Positions 27,020 through 38,113 of a DNA stretch of 51,330 nucleotides are shown here, one piece after another; within the stretch, counting starts at the first letter, position 1; every line of letters begins with the position of its first letter. The DNA is from Bacteroidota bacterium (GTDB lineage: Bacteria > Bacteroidota > Bacteroidia > Bacteroidales > P3): contig JAFNAR010000018.1 of NCBI GenBank assembly GCA_017860255.1, positions 1-51,330 of the forward strand, given 5' to 3'. The notes below the pieces were generated by a model that worked only from the letters and a program-made list of their open reading frames with translations, was not told the origin of the DNA and made no database searches. The translations under genes and the position numbers were made by a program.

Positions 27020-29356
27020 ATGAAAAAACAATCCATTTTCCTCCTTCTTGCCTTTCTCTTTTTCTCTTTAGCCACTTTTGCGCAAACAGGAATGATTAAA
27101 GGTTTCGTTTACGATAAAAAATCAGGCGAGCCAGTTATGTTTTCCAATGTTATCCTTCAAAAAACCAACTATGGCTCAACGACTGACGATAATGGATATT
27201 TCGTAATCAACAAAGTACCAAAAGGAGACTACACTCTTAGGGTAAGTTTTATGGGCTATGTTGAAAAGCTAATCCCCGTTTCAGTGAAAAGTGGAGGAAT
27301 ACTTTCATTGAGAATTGAGTTAGATCCAAGCTCCAAAATGCTTGATGCCGTTGTTATAAATGCAGAAAGACAAGCAGCAAAAACAGAAAGTCAGGTTTCG
27401 GTTGAGAAAATAACTCCCAAAGAAATAACACAAATGCCTTCAATTGGAGGAAATGCCGATTTGGCTCAATATATGCAGGTTTTACCAGGAGTAATCTTCA
27501 CCGGTGACCAGGGAGGACAGCTCTACATTAGAGGAGGTTCAGCCATTCAAAACAAAGTGCTCTTAGACGGAATGATAATCTATAATCCTTTCCATTCCAT
27601 TGGACTATTCTCAGTTTTTGAAACAGACATCATACGCTCAGCTGATATATTCACTGGAGGATTTGGAGCAAAATATGGAGGAGCTCTTTCTTCCATTATG
27701 GACATAAACACAAGAGAAGGAAACAAAAAAGAAATTCATGGCAAAATAGGAGGAAGCACCTTTGGAGCAAACATAATGGTTGAAGGACCAATCATAAAAC
27801 AAGACTCCTCAAGAGAAATGGCACTTTCCTATCTCTTCACAGCAAAAAACTCCTATCTCTCTCAAACCTCCAAGTCCATTTACTCCTATATCTATGGTTC
27901 ACTTCCATACGACTTCTTAGACCTTTATGGAAAAATATCACTTAGTGGATATAATGGTTCAAAAATAAATCTCTTTGGCTTTAACTTCACAGACAAAGTA
28001 AATCAATATAAATCAATTGCCAATTACGACTGGACTAACAAAGGCTTTGGAGCCAATTTTCTACTCCTTCCAGGCAACACCACAGCACTTGTGGAAGGAT
28101 TATTGTCCTATTCCGACTACACTGTAAATATGGAAGAAACAACTACCAAAAATGCCAAGTCAAGTAATATTGGAGGATTTAATGTAGGACTATCAGCAAC
28201 CAATTTCTTTGGAGAAAACAAATTAATCTACGGTTTTGAAATGATAGGCTCCACAACCAACACCAGCGTAACCCAAAATGACTCCCTAACATCAAAAACC
28301 ACAAACAACACCAATTACTCAACAGAAGCAGGAGTGTACATACTCTTCAAAGGAATTTGGGGCAAGTTTCTTTATGAACCAAGCTTTAGAATAAACTACT
28401 ATGGCACACTAAGCAAAGGCTCACCAGAACCACGACTTGCACTAAAATACAACCTGACTGATCGCATACGATTGAAAGCAGCAACAGGAAAATACTCGCA
28501 AATATTTATTGATACAAAACCTAATTACGATATAGTAAACCTCTTCACAGGCTATTTAACCATAGACCCAGAAATGATGAATATTGTAACGCAATATAAA
28601 GGACAAGAAATAACATCATATATTCAAACCTCCAACCACTATATCTTTGGAATAGAATATGACCTAAACCAACGTATAACCCTCAATATTGAAGGTTATT
28701 ACAAAACAATGGAAGGACTAATATCTCTTAATAGATACAAACTATTTCCTGATGACCAAGAACATAGTTCTATTGGCACAAGTCCAAAACCTGAATATAT
28801 GAAAAAAGACTATCAAGTTGAAAATGGAGAAGCCTATGGAGTAGACTTTAGTGCAAAATATGATGATGGAAGACTTTATGTTTGGACAGTTTATTCATAT
28901 GGAAAAGTGGTTAGAGAAGATGAAATGCTTGAGTATGCACCACACTACGACAGAAGACATAATGTGAACGTATTGCTATCCTACCAATTAGGGCTTTCAC
29001 GCTCATGGGAAGTAAGCCTAAGGTGGAACTATGGAAGTGGATTCCCATTCACCCCTAACAAAGGAGGACAAGAACTCTTAGACTTCCAGTCAGGCATCAA
29101 CTACGATTATTTATATGCCAATGGCTCACTTCAAATGATACTTGGCGACTACAACTCCAAACGCCTTCCTGAATATCACCGTTTAGACCTGTCAATAAAG
29201 AAACGATTTGAAATTAAAAGAGCAATCTTTGAACTTAACCTAAGCGTAACCAACCTCTACGACCGCAACAACCTATTCTATCAAGACAGAATAACAGGTC
29301 AAAGAGTTGACCAACTACCAATAATGCCAAGCTTCGGCCTAAACGTTAGTTTCTAA
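27020..29356 (+). CDS. TonB-dependent receptor with CarboxypepD_reg-like N-terminus
   Basis: 778 residues. The signal peptide ends near TFAQ. Residues about 25-110 form a carboxypeptidase-regulatory-like domain (IKGFVYDKKSGEPVMFSNV ... GDYTLRVSFMGY). The plug (about 130-235) contains QLYIRGGSAIQNKVLLDGM and GFGAKYGGALSSIMDI. The remainder is a 22-strand-type barrel ending in phenylalanine (PSFGLNVSF). It imports a large or chelated substrate across the outer membrane using TonB energy. No SusD partner or hydrolase is adjacent, so a glycan role is not indicated. It follows holA by 43 nt. Confidence 0.93.
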   Translation: MKKQSIFLLLAFLFFSLATFAQTGMIKGFVYDKKSGEPVMFSNVILQKTNYGSTTDDNGYFVINKVPKGDYTLRVSFMGYVEKLIPVSVKSGGILSLRIELDPSSKMLDAVVINAERQAAKTESQVSVEKITPKEITQMPSIGGNADLAQYMQVLPGVIFTGDQGGQLYIRGGSAIQNKVLLDGMIIYNPFHSIGLFSVFETDIIRSADIFTGGFGAKYGGALSSIMDINTREGNKKEIHGKIGGSTFGANIMVEGPIIKQDSSREMALSYLFTAKNSYLSQTSKSIYSYIYGSLPYDFLDLYGKISLSGYNGSKINLFGFNFTDKVNQYKSIANYDWTNKGFGANFLLLPGNTTALVEGLLSYSDYTVNMEETTTKNAKSSNIGGFNVGLSATNFFGENKLIYGFEMIGSTTNTSVTQNDSLTSKTTNNTNYSTEAGVYILFKGIWGKFLYEPSFRINYYGTLSKGSPEPRLALKYNLTDRIRLKAATGKYSQIFIDTKPNYDIVNLFTGYLTIDPEMMNIVTQYKGQEITSYIQTSNHYIFGIEYDLNQRITLNIEGYYKTMEGLISLNRYKLFPDDQEHSSIGTSPKPEYMKKDYQVENGEAYGVDFSAKYDDGRLYVWTVYSYGKVVREDEMLEYAPHYDRRHNVNVLLSYQLGLSRSWEVSLRWNYGSGFPFTPNKGGQELLDFQSGINYDYLYANGSLQMILGDYNSKRLPEYHRLDLSIKKRFEIKRAIFELNLSVTNLYDRNNLFYQDRITGQRVDQLPIMPSFGLNVSF

Positions 29357-29434
29357 AGTTTTTTTTCTTTGACTTTGTCTTTTCTTTGAAAAGGCACAAT
29401 TAATAATAAATATAAAATTGAAAATCTTAGAAAT

Positions 29435-31786
29435 ATGTTAGGGGATAATAATATTCGTAAAACTAATCTGAAGATTTTATTCAAACAAATAAATTCTTCA
29501 ATAATAGACTTATTATTTGTAATTCTATTATCAATATTGATTCTAATATCTCTTAGCAATTTCTCTGGATTTGTTTTTTCTAATTTTGGAGTACCAGAAA
29601 ACCCTTTTTTAAATGATAATGTTTTTAGAAAATTTCTAAAGTCAATATTTAAAATTGTACTTATTAGTTCTCTCTTTAATTATCTGTTCTGTATTATATT
29701 GAAAAAGGAATCATTTGCGGAAATGATTTGTAAACTTAGAATTAAAGAAAATTATAAGTTAAAAATATTTCTAATTAAAGGATTGACAAAATATATGTTT
29801 GTATATTTTATTCCTATGACATTATTTATTTTTAATGTTTTTAACCTTCAAACTATATTAATATATTGGATAATACTTCTTTTTATAAGAATATTATTTC
29901 TGCTAATTTTTAAGCAAAACATTTTTGATGCTATTTATAGAATTGAAATTGAAATAGCTCCAAATACTGATTCTAAAAGAATAAAAATAAGCTCCATTTT
30001 AATATCAACAATAATTGATGCTGGAGTTATTTACTCTATATCTTATCTTTTACACACAGTTTTATTGTCTTTTATATATACTGATTTTTTTAATTTTCTT
30101 ATCATAACTTGGATTGCATATCAGTTGTTATCCTTAATTTTTAAAGGAAGGACATTTGGCAAACTAATAGTTGGAATTAGTTATAAATTAAATAATGAAG
30201 AAAATAATTTAAAAGGAAGATTATTACTTTGTGCATTAAATAAAATAATATTTGTTGTTCTTATTCCTTATATTATCATTTACTTATTGGGTATAAGAGA
30301 ACCATTTGCTATTTTTATGAATATTCTTTTTTTCTTATCATATTTTTCACTTGCCTTCTATATTATAGAGAGAGAAAAGTTTTGGGATAAGTTGTCAGGA
30401 ATAAGTGCTTTTTATTCAAATGACAAAATAAGTAAAAAAGTTTTTTCCTATCTATTTTTATGTATAATACTGCTTTCTTCTTTCTTTATCTCACAGAATA
30501 TTAATAATAAAATTCAAAATAATAATAATAAAACATTCGGTTTCAACTATCCATATTTATTTACTCAGAATAAAAATTATAATTCTTATAAAGAACATGC
30601 AGAGTGGATAAAGCAACAACCATTGTCAGCAAAAGAATATATACTTAATTTATATAAGAAATATGATGTTGTAGTCCTTCATGAAAAATATCATCAAGAA
30701 AGGACTCAATGGGACTTTATCACAGAAGTTGTAAAAGATACATCTTTCATTAATAATGTAGGAGTTATTTTTACTGAATATGGAAGCGTAGAGCATCAAG
30801 AAAAATTAGATAGTTTCTTGCTTCAAAAATTTAATTCAGAAGAGAAATTGGAAAAAGAGACTGCATGTTTGATGACATTTATGACTTCTGGTTATTATTA
30901 TTTTCTTAAGGATGTTAATTTATTAAATAATACTTTAGCCGATAGTTTAAAAGTAAGAGTCCGATTTACAGACAATATAGATTGGGATTATTTTACCAAA
31001 AGAAACAGAATGGATATTCCAAATATTGAAAACCGAGATAGTTTAATGGCTCAAGTAGTAGTTGACTGGTATAAAAAACAAACGCAGAATAAACAGAAAA
31101 ATAAATGTTTAGTTATAACAAATTACCGTCATGCTTTTGGGTATCCAGAAGGAAAGGAGATATTTAACAATAAACGATATAGCCGTTTATATTTTGGCAA
31201 TGAAGCACAATATCTATTTGAAGCTATTCCAAATAAAACAGCCAATGTCCTACAAGCAGGAGCACCATTAAATAATAGTCGAATGTTTTTTATACCTTTA
31301 AATCAGCCTATAAATTCAGGAATTTGGGATGCTGCCTTTAAAGCCAATAATTATAAACAAGTAGGTTTTGATTTAGCAGGTAGTCCATTTGGAAATGATA
31401 AATTTGACATGTATCCATTAAGAGGAGAAAAAATAAAATATGGATATAAAGATTTCTTTACAGGATTAATTTTTGATAAACCATATGAAATGCTTGAAAC
31501 AAGTGGTTACCCTTATATTGAATATGCAGCAAATAGAGAAATGCAAATAAAGAAAAGTGATCCTAAATTCAAATCAAAAAACATAGATTATTCTTTATTA
31601 AAATATTATAAGGATATATCTTCTGAAAGAGAAAGTTTTGTTAAATCAGTGACTTTTTTATCTATTCCTAATTATATGGGAATAATAATATTAATATTAT
31701 CTACTGCCTTATCATTATTATTTTCTACTTATTATTTAATTGTAAAACTAATAAAAGGAGATAAAAATAAAACATCCATAGAGTAA
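29435..31786 (+). CDS. multi-pass membrane protein: two RDD-like segments plus EreA/ChaN-like domain
   Basis: 783 residues. Residues 1-360 hold two successive RDD-like membrane units, the second with the recognisable TFGKLIVGISYKLN; the first (SFAEMICKLRIKEN) is degenerate. After a further helix (about 350) comes a soluble domain (about 385-690) resembling the EreA/ChaN-like fold: YDVVVLHEKYHQERTQWDF, VIFTEYGS, LVITNYRHAF and FDLAGSPFGNDKFDM. A last helix (about 745-775) follows. The same soluble domain is at 43787-45325, where the usual GE of the fold is kept (LGERIHTENTQWD); here Gly is replaced by His. Function unknown. An unrelated CRISPR locus separates the two copies. The architecture is not one I recognise. 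Confidence 0.6.
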   Translation: MLGDNNIRKTNLKILFKQINSSIIDLLFVILLSILILISLSNFSGFVFSNFGVPENPFLNDNVFRKFLKSIFKIVLISSLFNYLFCIILKKESFAEMICKLRIKENYKLKIFLIKGLTKYMFVYFIPMTLFIFNVFNLQTILIYWIILLFIRILFLLIFKQNIFDAIYRIEIEIAPNTDSKRIKISSILISTIIDAGVIYSISYLLHTVLLSFIYTDFFNFLIITWIAYQLLSLIFKGRTFGKLIVGISYKLNNEENNLKGRLLLCALNKIIFVVLIPYIIIYLLGIREPFAIFMNILFFLSYFSLAFYIIEREKFWDKLSGISAFYSNDKISKKVFSYLFLCIILLSSFFISQNINNKIQNNNNKTFGFNYPYLFTQNKNYNSYKEHAEWIKQQPLSAKEYILNLYKKYDVVVLHEKYHQERTQWDFITEVVKDTSFINNVGVIFTEYGSVEHQEKLDSFLLQKFNSEEKLEKETACLMTFMTSGYYYFLKDVNLLNNTLADSLKVRVRFTDNIDWDYFTKRNRMDIPNIENRDSLMAQVVVDWYKKQTQNKQKNKCLVITNYRHAFGYPEGKEIFNNKRYSRLYFGNEAQYLFEAIPNKTANVLQAGAPLNNSRMFFIPLNQPINSGIWDAAFKANNYKQVGFDLAGSPFGNDKFDMYPLRGEKIKYGYKDFFTGLIFDKPYEMLETSGYPYIEYAANREMQIKKSDPKFKSKNIDYSLLKYYKDISSERESFVKSVTFLSIPNYMGIIILILSTALSLLFSTYYLIVKLIKGDKNKTSIE

Positions 31787-31807
31787 CACAACTTATCTTA
31801 AAATATA

Positions 31808-31926
31808 TCAATCATAATGAAAAATAAGTCCTTCATATTTGGAAATATGTCCATCATATTTTTATTTATGTCCTTTATATTTTTATTTATGAAGGACTTA
31901 TTTTTCATTATGATTGACTTTTTTTC
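31808..31926 (+). terminator. 30-bp inverted repeat with 21-nt word array, probable terminator
   Basis: Positions 31808-31837 and 31888-31917 are perfect 30-bp inverted repeats, followed by a T-run (31919-31925). Words gtccttcat, gtccatcat and gtcctttat start at 31828, 31849 and 31870, exactly 21 nt apart, and the complementary word atgaaggac lies at 31889. It ends the preceding gene's transcript and belongs to the window's periodic word-array family. Confidence 0.75.
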
Positions 31927-31985
31927 TAACTCCTTACTTTAATTTTTTCTTCCTTTCCTTTATTAAATTCTTTCTTTACTTTAAT

Positions 31986-32035
31986 TTACTGAAGTAAGGT
32001 TTTATTTTACTGAAATAGCATTCAGTTTTACTGAA
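31986..32035. repeat. 21-nt-period word array (ttactgaa)
   Basis: ttactgaa starts at 31986, 32007 and 32028, exactly 21 nt apart, in AT-rich DNA without reading frames between the RDD/EreA-like gene and the CRISPR locus. Confidence 0.65.
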
Positions 32036-32070
32036 ATAAACTTTTCACTTTTCAATTAAAAGAAAGAATT

Positions 32071-32189
32071 AAAAAAGTTACCCAAGTTACCTTGAGTTAC
32101 CTAAGTTACCAATAAAAAAAGTTTTTTTTAAAATAAATAACTAAAGTTCTAAAAAATGGGTAACTTAAGGTAACTTAGGTAACTTTTTT
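32071..32189. repeat. inverted array of gttacc/ggtaac words
   Basis: gttacc occurs at 32077, 32086, 32096 and 32105 (9-10 nt apart) and its complement ggtaac at 32159, 32169 and 32178. The 32-nt arms 32071-32102 and 32158-32189 are inverted repeats with three mismatches. The T-run at the end (32184-32189) could allow a weak terminator. It is about 150 nt downstream of the end of the tracrRNA. Confidence 0.75.
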
Positions 32190-32343
32190 GAGAGAAATTT
32201 ATTTTTGGTTGTACGTGATATGAATTATCGACTTGTCGCTTGCCTTAGCAAGTTATCGGCTTGCTGCTTGTTAAAACAAGAATCCTGTACTATGTAATAA
32301 TTATGATTTTCAATCCGAAACTTTAATTAAAATAAAAGGGAAT

Positions 32344-32432
32344 AAAAAAACGAAAGTGAAATATTAAACTTCACTTCCGCTTTAAATGTTTTCACAACGG
32401 AATAATCCTTATTGTGAATTGCTTTAAGTTTG
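32344..32432 (-). ncRNA. tracrRNA of the type II-C system
   Basis: On the minus strand, 32432-32411 is an anti-repeat complementary to 22 bases of the crRNA-sense repeat with one single-base bulge in the repeat strand and one terminal G-U pair. It is followed by the conserved-looking AAGGATTATTCCGTTGTG segment (nexus region) and a terminal hairpin, aagtgaa/ttcactt (32370-32376 with 32354-32360), then a run of seven T. The whole RNA is about 88 nt. A perfect promoter at 32438-32468 places its start at about 32431, the first base of the anti-repeat. It guides maturation of crRNA and loading into Cas9. Confidence 0.88.
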
Positions 32433-32437
32433 TCTGG

Positions 32438-32468
32438 CAAAGATAATAAAAAAACTTACACTTGCAAA
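32438..32468 (-). promoter_or_regulatory. tracrRNA promoter (TTTG-N19-TATCTTTG)
   Basis: On the minus strand TTTG (32468-32465) and TATCTTTG (32445-32438) are exactly 19 nt apart. The -7 octamer is identical to the one inside every CRISPR repeat. The predicted start lies 6-7 nt downstream, at the anti-repeat. Confidence 0.85.
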
Positions 32469-32482
32469 TATATTAGAAAAAA

Positions 32483-32514
32483 TTTGAAGATATAAAAATA
32501 TATTTATACCTTTG
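32483..32514 (+). promoter_or_regulatory. cas9 promoter (TTTG-N20-TACCTTTG)
   Basis: TTTG at 32483-32486 and TACCTTTG at 32507-32514, 20 nt apart, match the Bacteroidetes consensus. The start would be near 32521, 30 nt before the cas9 ATG. It is divergent from the tracrRNA promoter, with 14 nt between the two -33 elements. Confidence 0.85.
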
Positions 32515-32550
32515 GGCATTGAAATAACTTATGAATAATTATATATTATT

Positions 32551-35500
32551 ATGAAAAAGATATTAGGATTAGACTTAGGAACAAATAGTATTGGATGGGC
32601 TTTAGTAAATGAAGCTGAAAATGAAAGAGAAACATCATCTATAATTAAACTTGGAGTACGAGTTAATCCTTTGACTGTTGATGAACAAAATAATTTTCAA
32701 CAAGGAAAGAGTATTACAACTAATGCAGATAGAACTTCTAAACGTTCAGCAAGAAGAAGTCTTCAAAGATATAAATTAAGAAGAGAAAACTTAATTGAGT
32801 CACTAAAAGAAAATAATATTATAACTGAAAATACTATTCTCTCTGAAACTAATAATTTTTCAACATTTCAAACTTATAAACTTAGAGCAAAGGCAGCAGA
32901 AGAAAGGATAGAGTTAGAAGAGTTTGCTCGAGTATTGTTAATGATTAATAAGAAAAGGGGTTATAAAAGTTCAAGAAAACTAAAAGGACAAGATGAAGGT
33001 GAATTGGTTGATGGTATGGATGTTGCAAAGGAACTTTATAATAAAGAAATAACTCCAGGCGAATATATGCTTGAACTTTTAAATAAAGGTAAGAAAAATA
33101 AGCCTGAGTTTTATACTTCCGACCTAAAACAAGAATTTCAAAAGATTTGGGAAGCCCAAAAAATATATTATCCTGAAATACTAACTGATGAATTCCAAAT
33201 ACAACTCAATGGAAAGAGTAAAACTAATACCTCAAGGATTTTTTTAGCTAAATATGGAATCTATACTGCTGAAAATAAAGGAAAGGACAGAAGGTTAGAA
33301 TCTTATCAATGGAGAGTGAAAGCATTAATAGAAAAAGTTGAAAAGGATGTTTTGGCATTTATTATAAGTGATTTGAATGGAATTATTAATAATACAAGTG
33401 GTTATCTTGGTGCAATTAGTGATAGGAGCAAAGAACTTTATTTTAATAAGCTTACAGTAGGGCAGTATTTAATGAGAGAATTAAATAACAATCCTCATTT
33501 TTCTTTAAAAAATAAAGTTTTTTATCGTCAAGATTATTTAGATGAGTTTGAAAAAATTTGGGAAACACAAAAAGAATTTCATTCACAACTAACTAACGAA
33601 CTAAAAAAAGAGATTAGGGATATTGTTATATTCTATCAAAGAAGGTTAAAAAGTCAGAAAGGATTGATAAGCTATTGTGAATTTGAGAATGATAAAATTG
33701 AAGTAGAAATTGAAGGAAAGAAAAAAACAATTACCATAGGTTCAAAGGTATGTCCTAAGTCTTCTCCTTTATTTCAGGAATTTAAAATTTGGCAAATATT
33801 AAACAATATAAATGTAATAGATGAAAATAAAAATTCAAGAGCATTAGAACAAGAAGAAAAAGAAATATTATTCAAAGAATTAACTTTTAAAAATAAGCTA
33901 TCTAAGTCAGAAGCACTTAAACTATTGTTTGAAAATCATACAAAACTTGACTTAAACTATAAAGAAATTGAAGGTAATAGGACAATCAATAATTTTTATA
34001 ATGCATTTAGTCAAATTGTAGAGATGAGTGGTCATGGAGAATATGACTTTAATAAATTAGATTCAGGACAAATTATTGATTTGGTTAATTCTGTTTATAA
34101 AACCTTAGGTATTAGAGAAGATATTTTGTTTTTTGATTCAAGTTTGGAAGGAAGTGATTTTGAAAATCAGCCAATAATGAGACTTTGGCATTTATTGTAT
34201 TCTTTTGAGGGAGATAATTCAAAGACAGGTATTGATAAACTATTAAATATTCTTTACAAAGAATATGGTTTTGAAAAGGATTATGCAAAAGTAATAGCAA
34301 ATATAAGCTTTCAAGATGATTATAGTAGTTTAAGCTCTAAAGCAATTAAGAAAATCTTACCTCATTTAAAAGAAGGTAATGGTTATGATACTGCATGTTT
34401 GCTGGCAGGATATAGACATTCAAAAAGTTCATTAACAACAGAAGAACTTGAGAATAAACAACTGAAAGATAAGCTTGAGTTATTACCTAAGAACAGTTTG
34501 CGTAACCCAGTAGTTGAAAAGATACTAAACCAGATGGTAAATGTGGTTAATCAAGTAATTGATACTTATGGTAATCCAACAGAAATAAGAATTGAGTTAG
34601 CAAGGGATTTGAAAAACAATGCTGAGGAAAGAAAAAATATGACCGAAGCAATAAGTAGAAGTACAAAAGAACATGAGGAATATAGAGATATAATTAAAAA
34701 AGAATTTGGATTTTCAAATGTTAGTAGAAATGATATAATAAGATATAAGTTGTATTTAGAATTAAAGGATAATGGTTTTAAAACTCTATATTCTAATACT
34801 TATATCCCTCGAGAAAAAATATTTGATAAGAATTTTGACATAGAACATATTATTCCTAAAGCTAAGCTATTTGATGATTCTTTTTCTAATAAAACATTAG
34901 AGCTTAGAACTGCAAACATAGAAAAGAGCGAAATGACAGCTTATGACTATGTTAAGAATAAATATACAGAAGAGGGACTAAAAGATTACTTAAATAGAAT
35001 AGATTTGCTTTATAAATCAAAGGCTATTTCAAAAACAAAGTATAATAAGTTGAAGATGCAAGCTTCTGAAATACCTTCTGACTTTATTGATCGAGACCTT
35101 AGAGATTCACAATACATTGCTAAAAAAGCTCGCCAAATTCTTCTTGAAATATCTAAAGAAGTTGTTTCTACCTCAGGACAAATTACAGATAGATTAAGAA
35201 AGGATTGGCAGTTGGTAGATATTATGAAGGAATTGAATTGGGATAAGTACGATAAGTTGGGTATGACTGAGATAGTAGAAAATAAGGATTCAGAGAGAAT
35301 ATATAGGATTAAGGATTGGACTAAAAGAAATGACCATCGCCACCATGCTATGGATGCCCTAACAATAGCCTTTACAAAACATAACTATATCAATTATCTT
35401 AATAATCTAAATGCAAGAGCTGATAAATCAAGTAATGCTTATGCAATAGAACAAAAAGAATTATATAGAGATTCTCATGGTAATTTAAAATTCATACCAC

Positions 35501-36666
35501 CAATGCCTTTAAATGATTTTAGAGTGCAGGCTAAACAACATCTTGAAGATATTTTAGTATCAATTAAGGCTAAGAATAAAGTTGTAACAAGGAATATTAA
35601 TACAACTAAACAAAAGGGAGGAACGAATAAGAAGCTCCAGCTAACACCAAGAGGGCAATTGCATCTTGAAACAATTTATGGAGAATTAAAACAATATGTA
35701 ACTAAGGAAGAAAAGATAGGCTCAAGTTTTAATGAAGAAAAGATAAATATGGTTGCGAAGAAGTCATATAGAGAAGCTTTGTTGAAACGATTAAGAGACA
35801 ATGATAATGATGCAAAGAAGGCATTCACTGGAAAGAATTCTTTGGATAAGAATCCTCTTTTTATTGATGAACTACAAACTCAAAAAGTTCCAGAGAAAGT
35901 TAAATTAGTTGAATTTGAAACTCAATACACTATTCGAAAAGATATTACTCCAGACATAAAAATTGATAAAGTTATTGATGTAGGAATTAGGAAAAAGCTT
36001 AAAGATAGATTGAAACAATATGACAATAAATCAAAAGAAGCATTTTCCAATTTGGAAGAAAACCCCATATGGCTAAATGAAGAAAAAGGGATTCAGATTA
36101 AAAGAGTTAAAATTAGTGGAGTTAGTAATGCAGTTTCATTAAGAAGTAAAAAAGATCATTTTGGAAATTTAATATTGGATAAAGAAGGTAATCCACAAAA
36201 AGTAGATTTTGTTAATACTGGCAATAATCACCATGTTGCTATTTATAAAGATGAAAAAGGAAACCTACAAGAGAATGTAATTTCTTTTTTTGAAGCAACT
36301 GCAAGAGCAAATGCGGATATACCAATTATTGATAAATCCTTTAATCTTGATAAAGGATGGCAATTCCTATTTACAATGAAACAAAACGAGTACTTTGTCT
36401 TTCCTAATGAAAAAACTGGATTTAATCCAAAAGAAATAGACCTATTCAACCCAATAAACTATTCATTAATTAGTCCTAATCTATTTAGAGTACAAAAGTT
36501 ATCTACCAAGGATTATTCTTTTAGACATCATTTAGAAACAAGTGTTATTGAAAACTCTCAATTAAAAGGGATTACTTGGTTGAGGTTAGGCTTATCTGGT
36601 ATTAAAGATATTGTAAAAGTTAGGGTTAATCATATTGGACAAATTGTTGGAGTAGGAGAGTATTAA
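32551..36666 (+). CDS. cas9: CRISPR-associated endonuclease Cas9, type II-C
   Basis: RNA-guided nuclease of 1371 residues. RuvC-I has Asp8 (ILGLDLGTNSIGWAL). The arginine-rich bridge helix is near residues 65-80 (SKRSARRSLQRYKLRR), followed by REC lobes. RuvC-II has Glu682 (IRIELARD). HNH has His766 (FDIEHIIPKAKLF) and an Asn near 789. RuvC-III has His931/His932 and Asp935 (DHRHHAMDA). The C-terminal 350 residues form the wedge/PAM-interacting region. All catalytic residues are intact. With only cas1 and cas2 downstream, and no csn2 or cas4, the locus is type II-C. The length fits the long Bacteroidetes II-C branch. cas1 begins 4 nt after the stop, so the three genes form one operon. Confidence 0.97.
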   Translation: MKKILGLDLGTNSIGWALVNEAENERETSSIIKLGVRVNPLTVDEQNNFQQGKSITTNADRTSKRSARRSLQRYKLRRENLIESLKENNIITENTILSETNNFSTFQTYKLRAKAAEERIELEEFARVLLMINKKRGYKSSRKLKGQDEGELVDGMDVAKELYNKEITPGEYMLELLNKGKKNKPEFYTSDLKQEFQKIWEAQKIYYPEILTDEFQIQLNGKSKTNTSRIFLAKYGIYTAENKGKDRRLESYQWRVKALIEKVEKDVLAFIISDLNGIINNTSGYLGAISDRSKELYFNKLTVGQYLMRELNNNPHFSLKNKVFYRQDYLDEFEKIWETQKEFHSQLTNELKKEIRDIVIFYQRRLKSQKGLISYCEFENDKIEVEIEGKKKTITIGSKVCPKSSPLFQEFKIWQILNNINVIDENKNSRALEQEEKEILFKELTFKNKLSKSEALKLLFENHTKLDLNYKEIEGNRTINNFYNAFSQIVEMSGHGEYDFNKLDSGQIIDLVNSVYKTLGIREDILFFDSSLEGSDFENQPIMRLWHLLYSFEGDNSKTGIDKLLNILYKEYGFEKDYAKVIANISFQDDYSSLSSKAIKKILPHLKEGNGYDTACLLAGYRHSKSSLTTEELENKQLKDKLELLPKNSLRNPVVEKILNQMVNVVNQVIDTYGNPTEIRIELARDLKNNAEERKNMTEAISRSTKEHEEYRDIIKKEFGFSNVSRNDIIRYKLYLELKDNGFKTLYSNTYIPREKIFDKNFDIEHIIPKAKLFDDSFSNKTLELRTANIEKSEMTAYDYVKNKYTEEGLKDYLNRIDLLYKSKAISKTKYNKLKMQASEIPSDFIDRDLRDSQYIAKKARQILLEISKEVVSTSGQITDRLRKDWQLVDIMKELNWDKYDKLGMTEIVENKDSERIYRIKDWTKRNDHRHHAMDALTIAFTKHNYINYLNNLNARADKSSNAYAIEQKELYRDSHGNLKFIPPMPLNDFRVQAKQHLEDILVSIKAKNKVVTRNINTTKQKGGTNKKLQLTPRGQLHLETIYGELKQYVTKEEKIGSSFNEEKINMVAKKSYREALLKRLRDNDNDAKKAFTGKNSLDKNPLFIDELQTQKVPEKVKLVEFETQYTIRKDITPDIKIDKVIDVGIRKKLKDRLKQYDNKSKEAFSNLEENPIWLNEEKGIQIKRVKISGVSNAVSLRSKKDHFGNLILDKEGNPQKVDFVNTGNNHHVAIYKDEKGNLQENVISFFEATARANADIPIIDKSFNLDKGWQFLFTMKQNEYFVFPNEKTGFNPKEIDLFNPINYSLISPNLFRVQKLSTKDYSFRHHLETSVIENSQLKGITWLRLGLSGIKDIVKVRVNHIGQIVGVGEY

Positions 36667-36669
36667 TTT

Positions 36670-37900
<1,231 letters not shown>

Positions 37901-37992
37901 GAATAATTAACTATAAATTAATGCTTATTAACTATTTTTGCTTTAAAAAACTACTCGAAAAATAAATTTTTACTCTAAAAAAAGAACTAAAA

Positions 37993-38029
37993 ATAAAAGT
38001 TTAGGAATAATAAAAACCTAAACTTTTAT
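37993..38029. terminator. bidirectional terminator between cas2 and the array
   Basis: ataaaagtttagg (37993-38005) and cctaaacttttat (38017-38029) form a perfect 13-bp stem with an 11-nt loop. On the minus strand it is followed by TTTTT and a second T-rich run, on the plus strand by cttttaattg. It can stop the cas operon from the left and crRNA transcripts arriving from the array on the minus strand. Confidence 0.75.
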
Positions 38030-38113
38030 CTTTTAATTGAGTTTGAATGTTGATTTAATAAATCCTAAACTCTTTTGTAATAGCTTAAAATACATTTGCT
38101 TAAAGTACCCTCT

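Noticed and set aside
32206..32290. acttgtcgcttgcc ... cggcttgctgcttg repeats as a small RNA
   Set aside because: Only short direct similarities; no promoter, terminator or stable stem was found.
38091..38098. TACATTTG on the plus strand just before the first repeat, as a leader promoter
   Set aside because: No -33 box at suitable spacing, and the tracrRNA anti-repeat shows that crRNAs are read from the minus strand.
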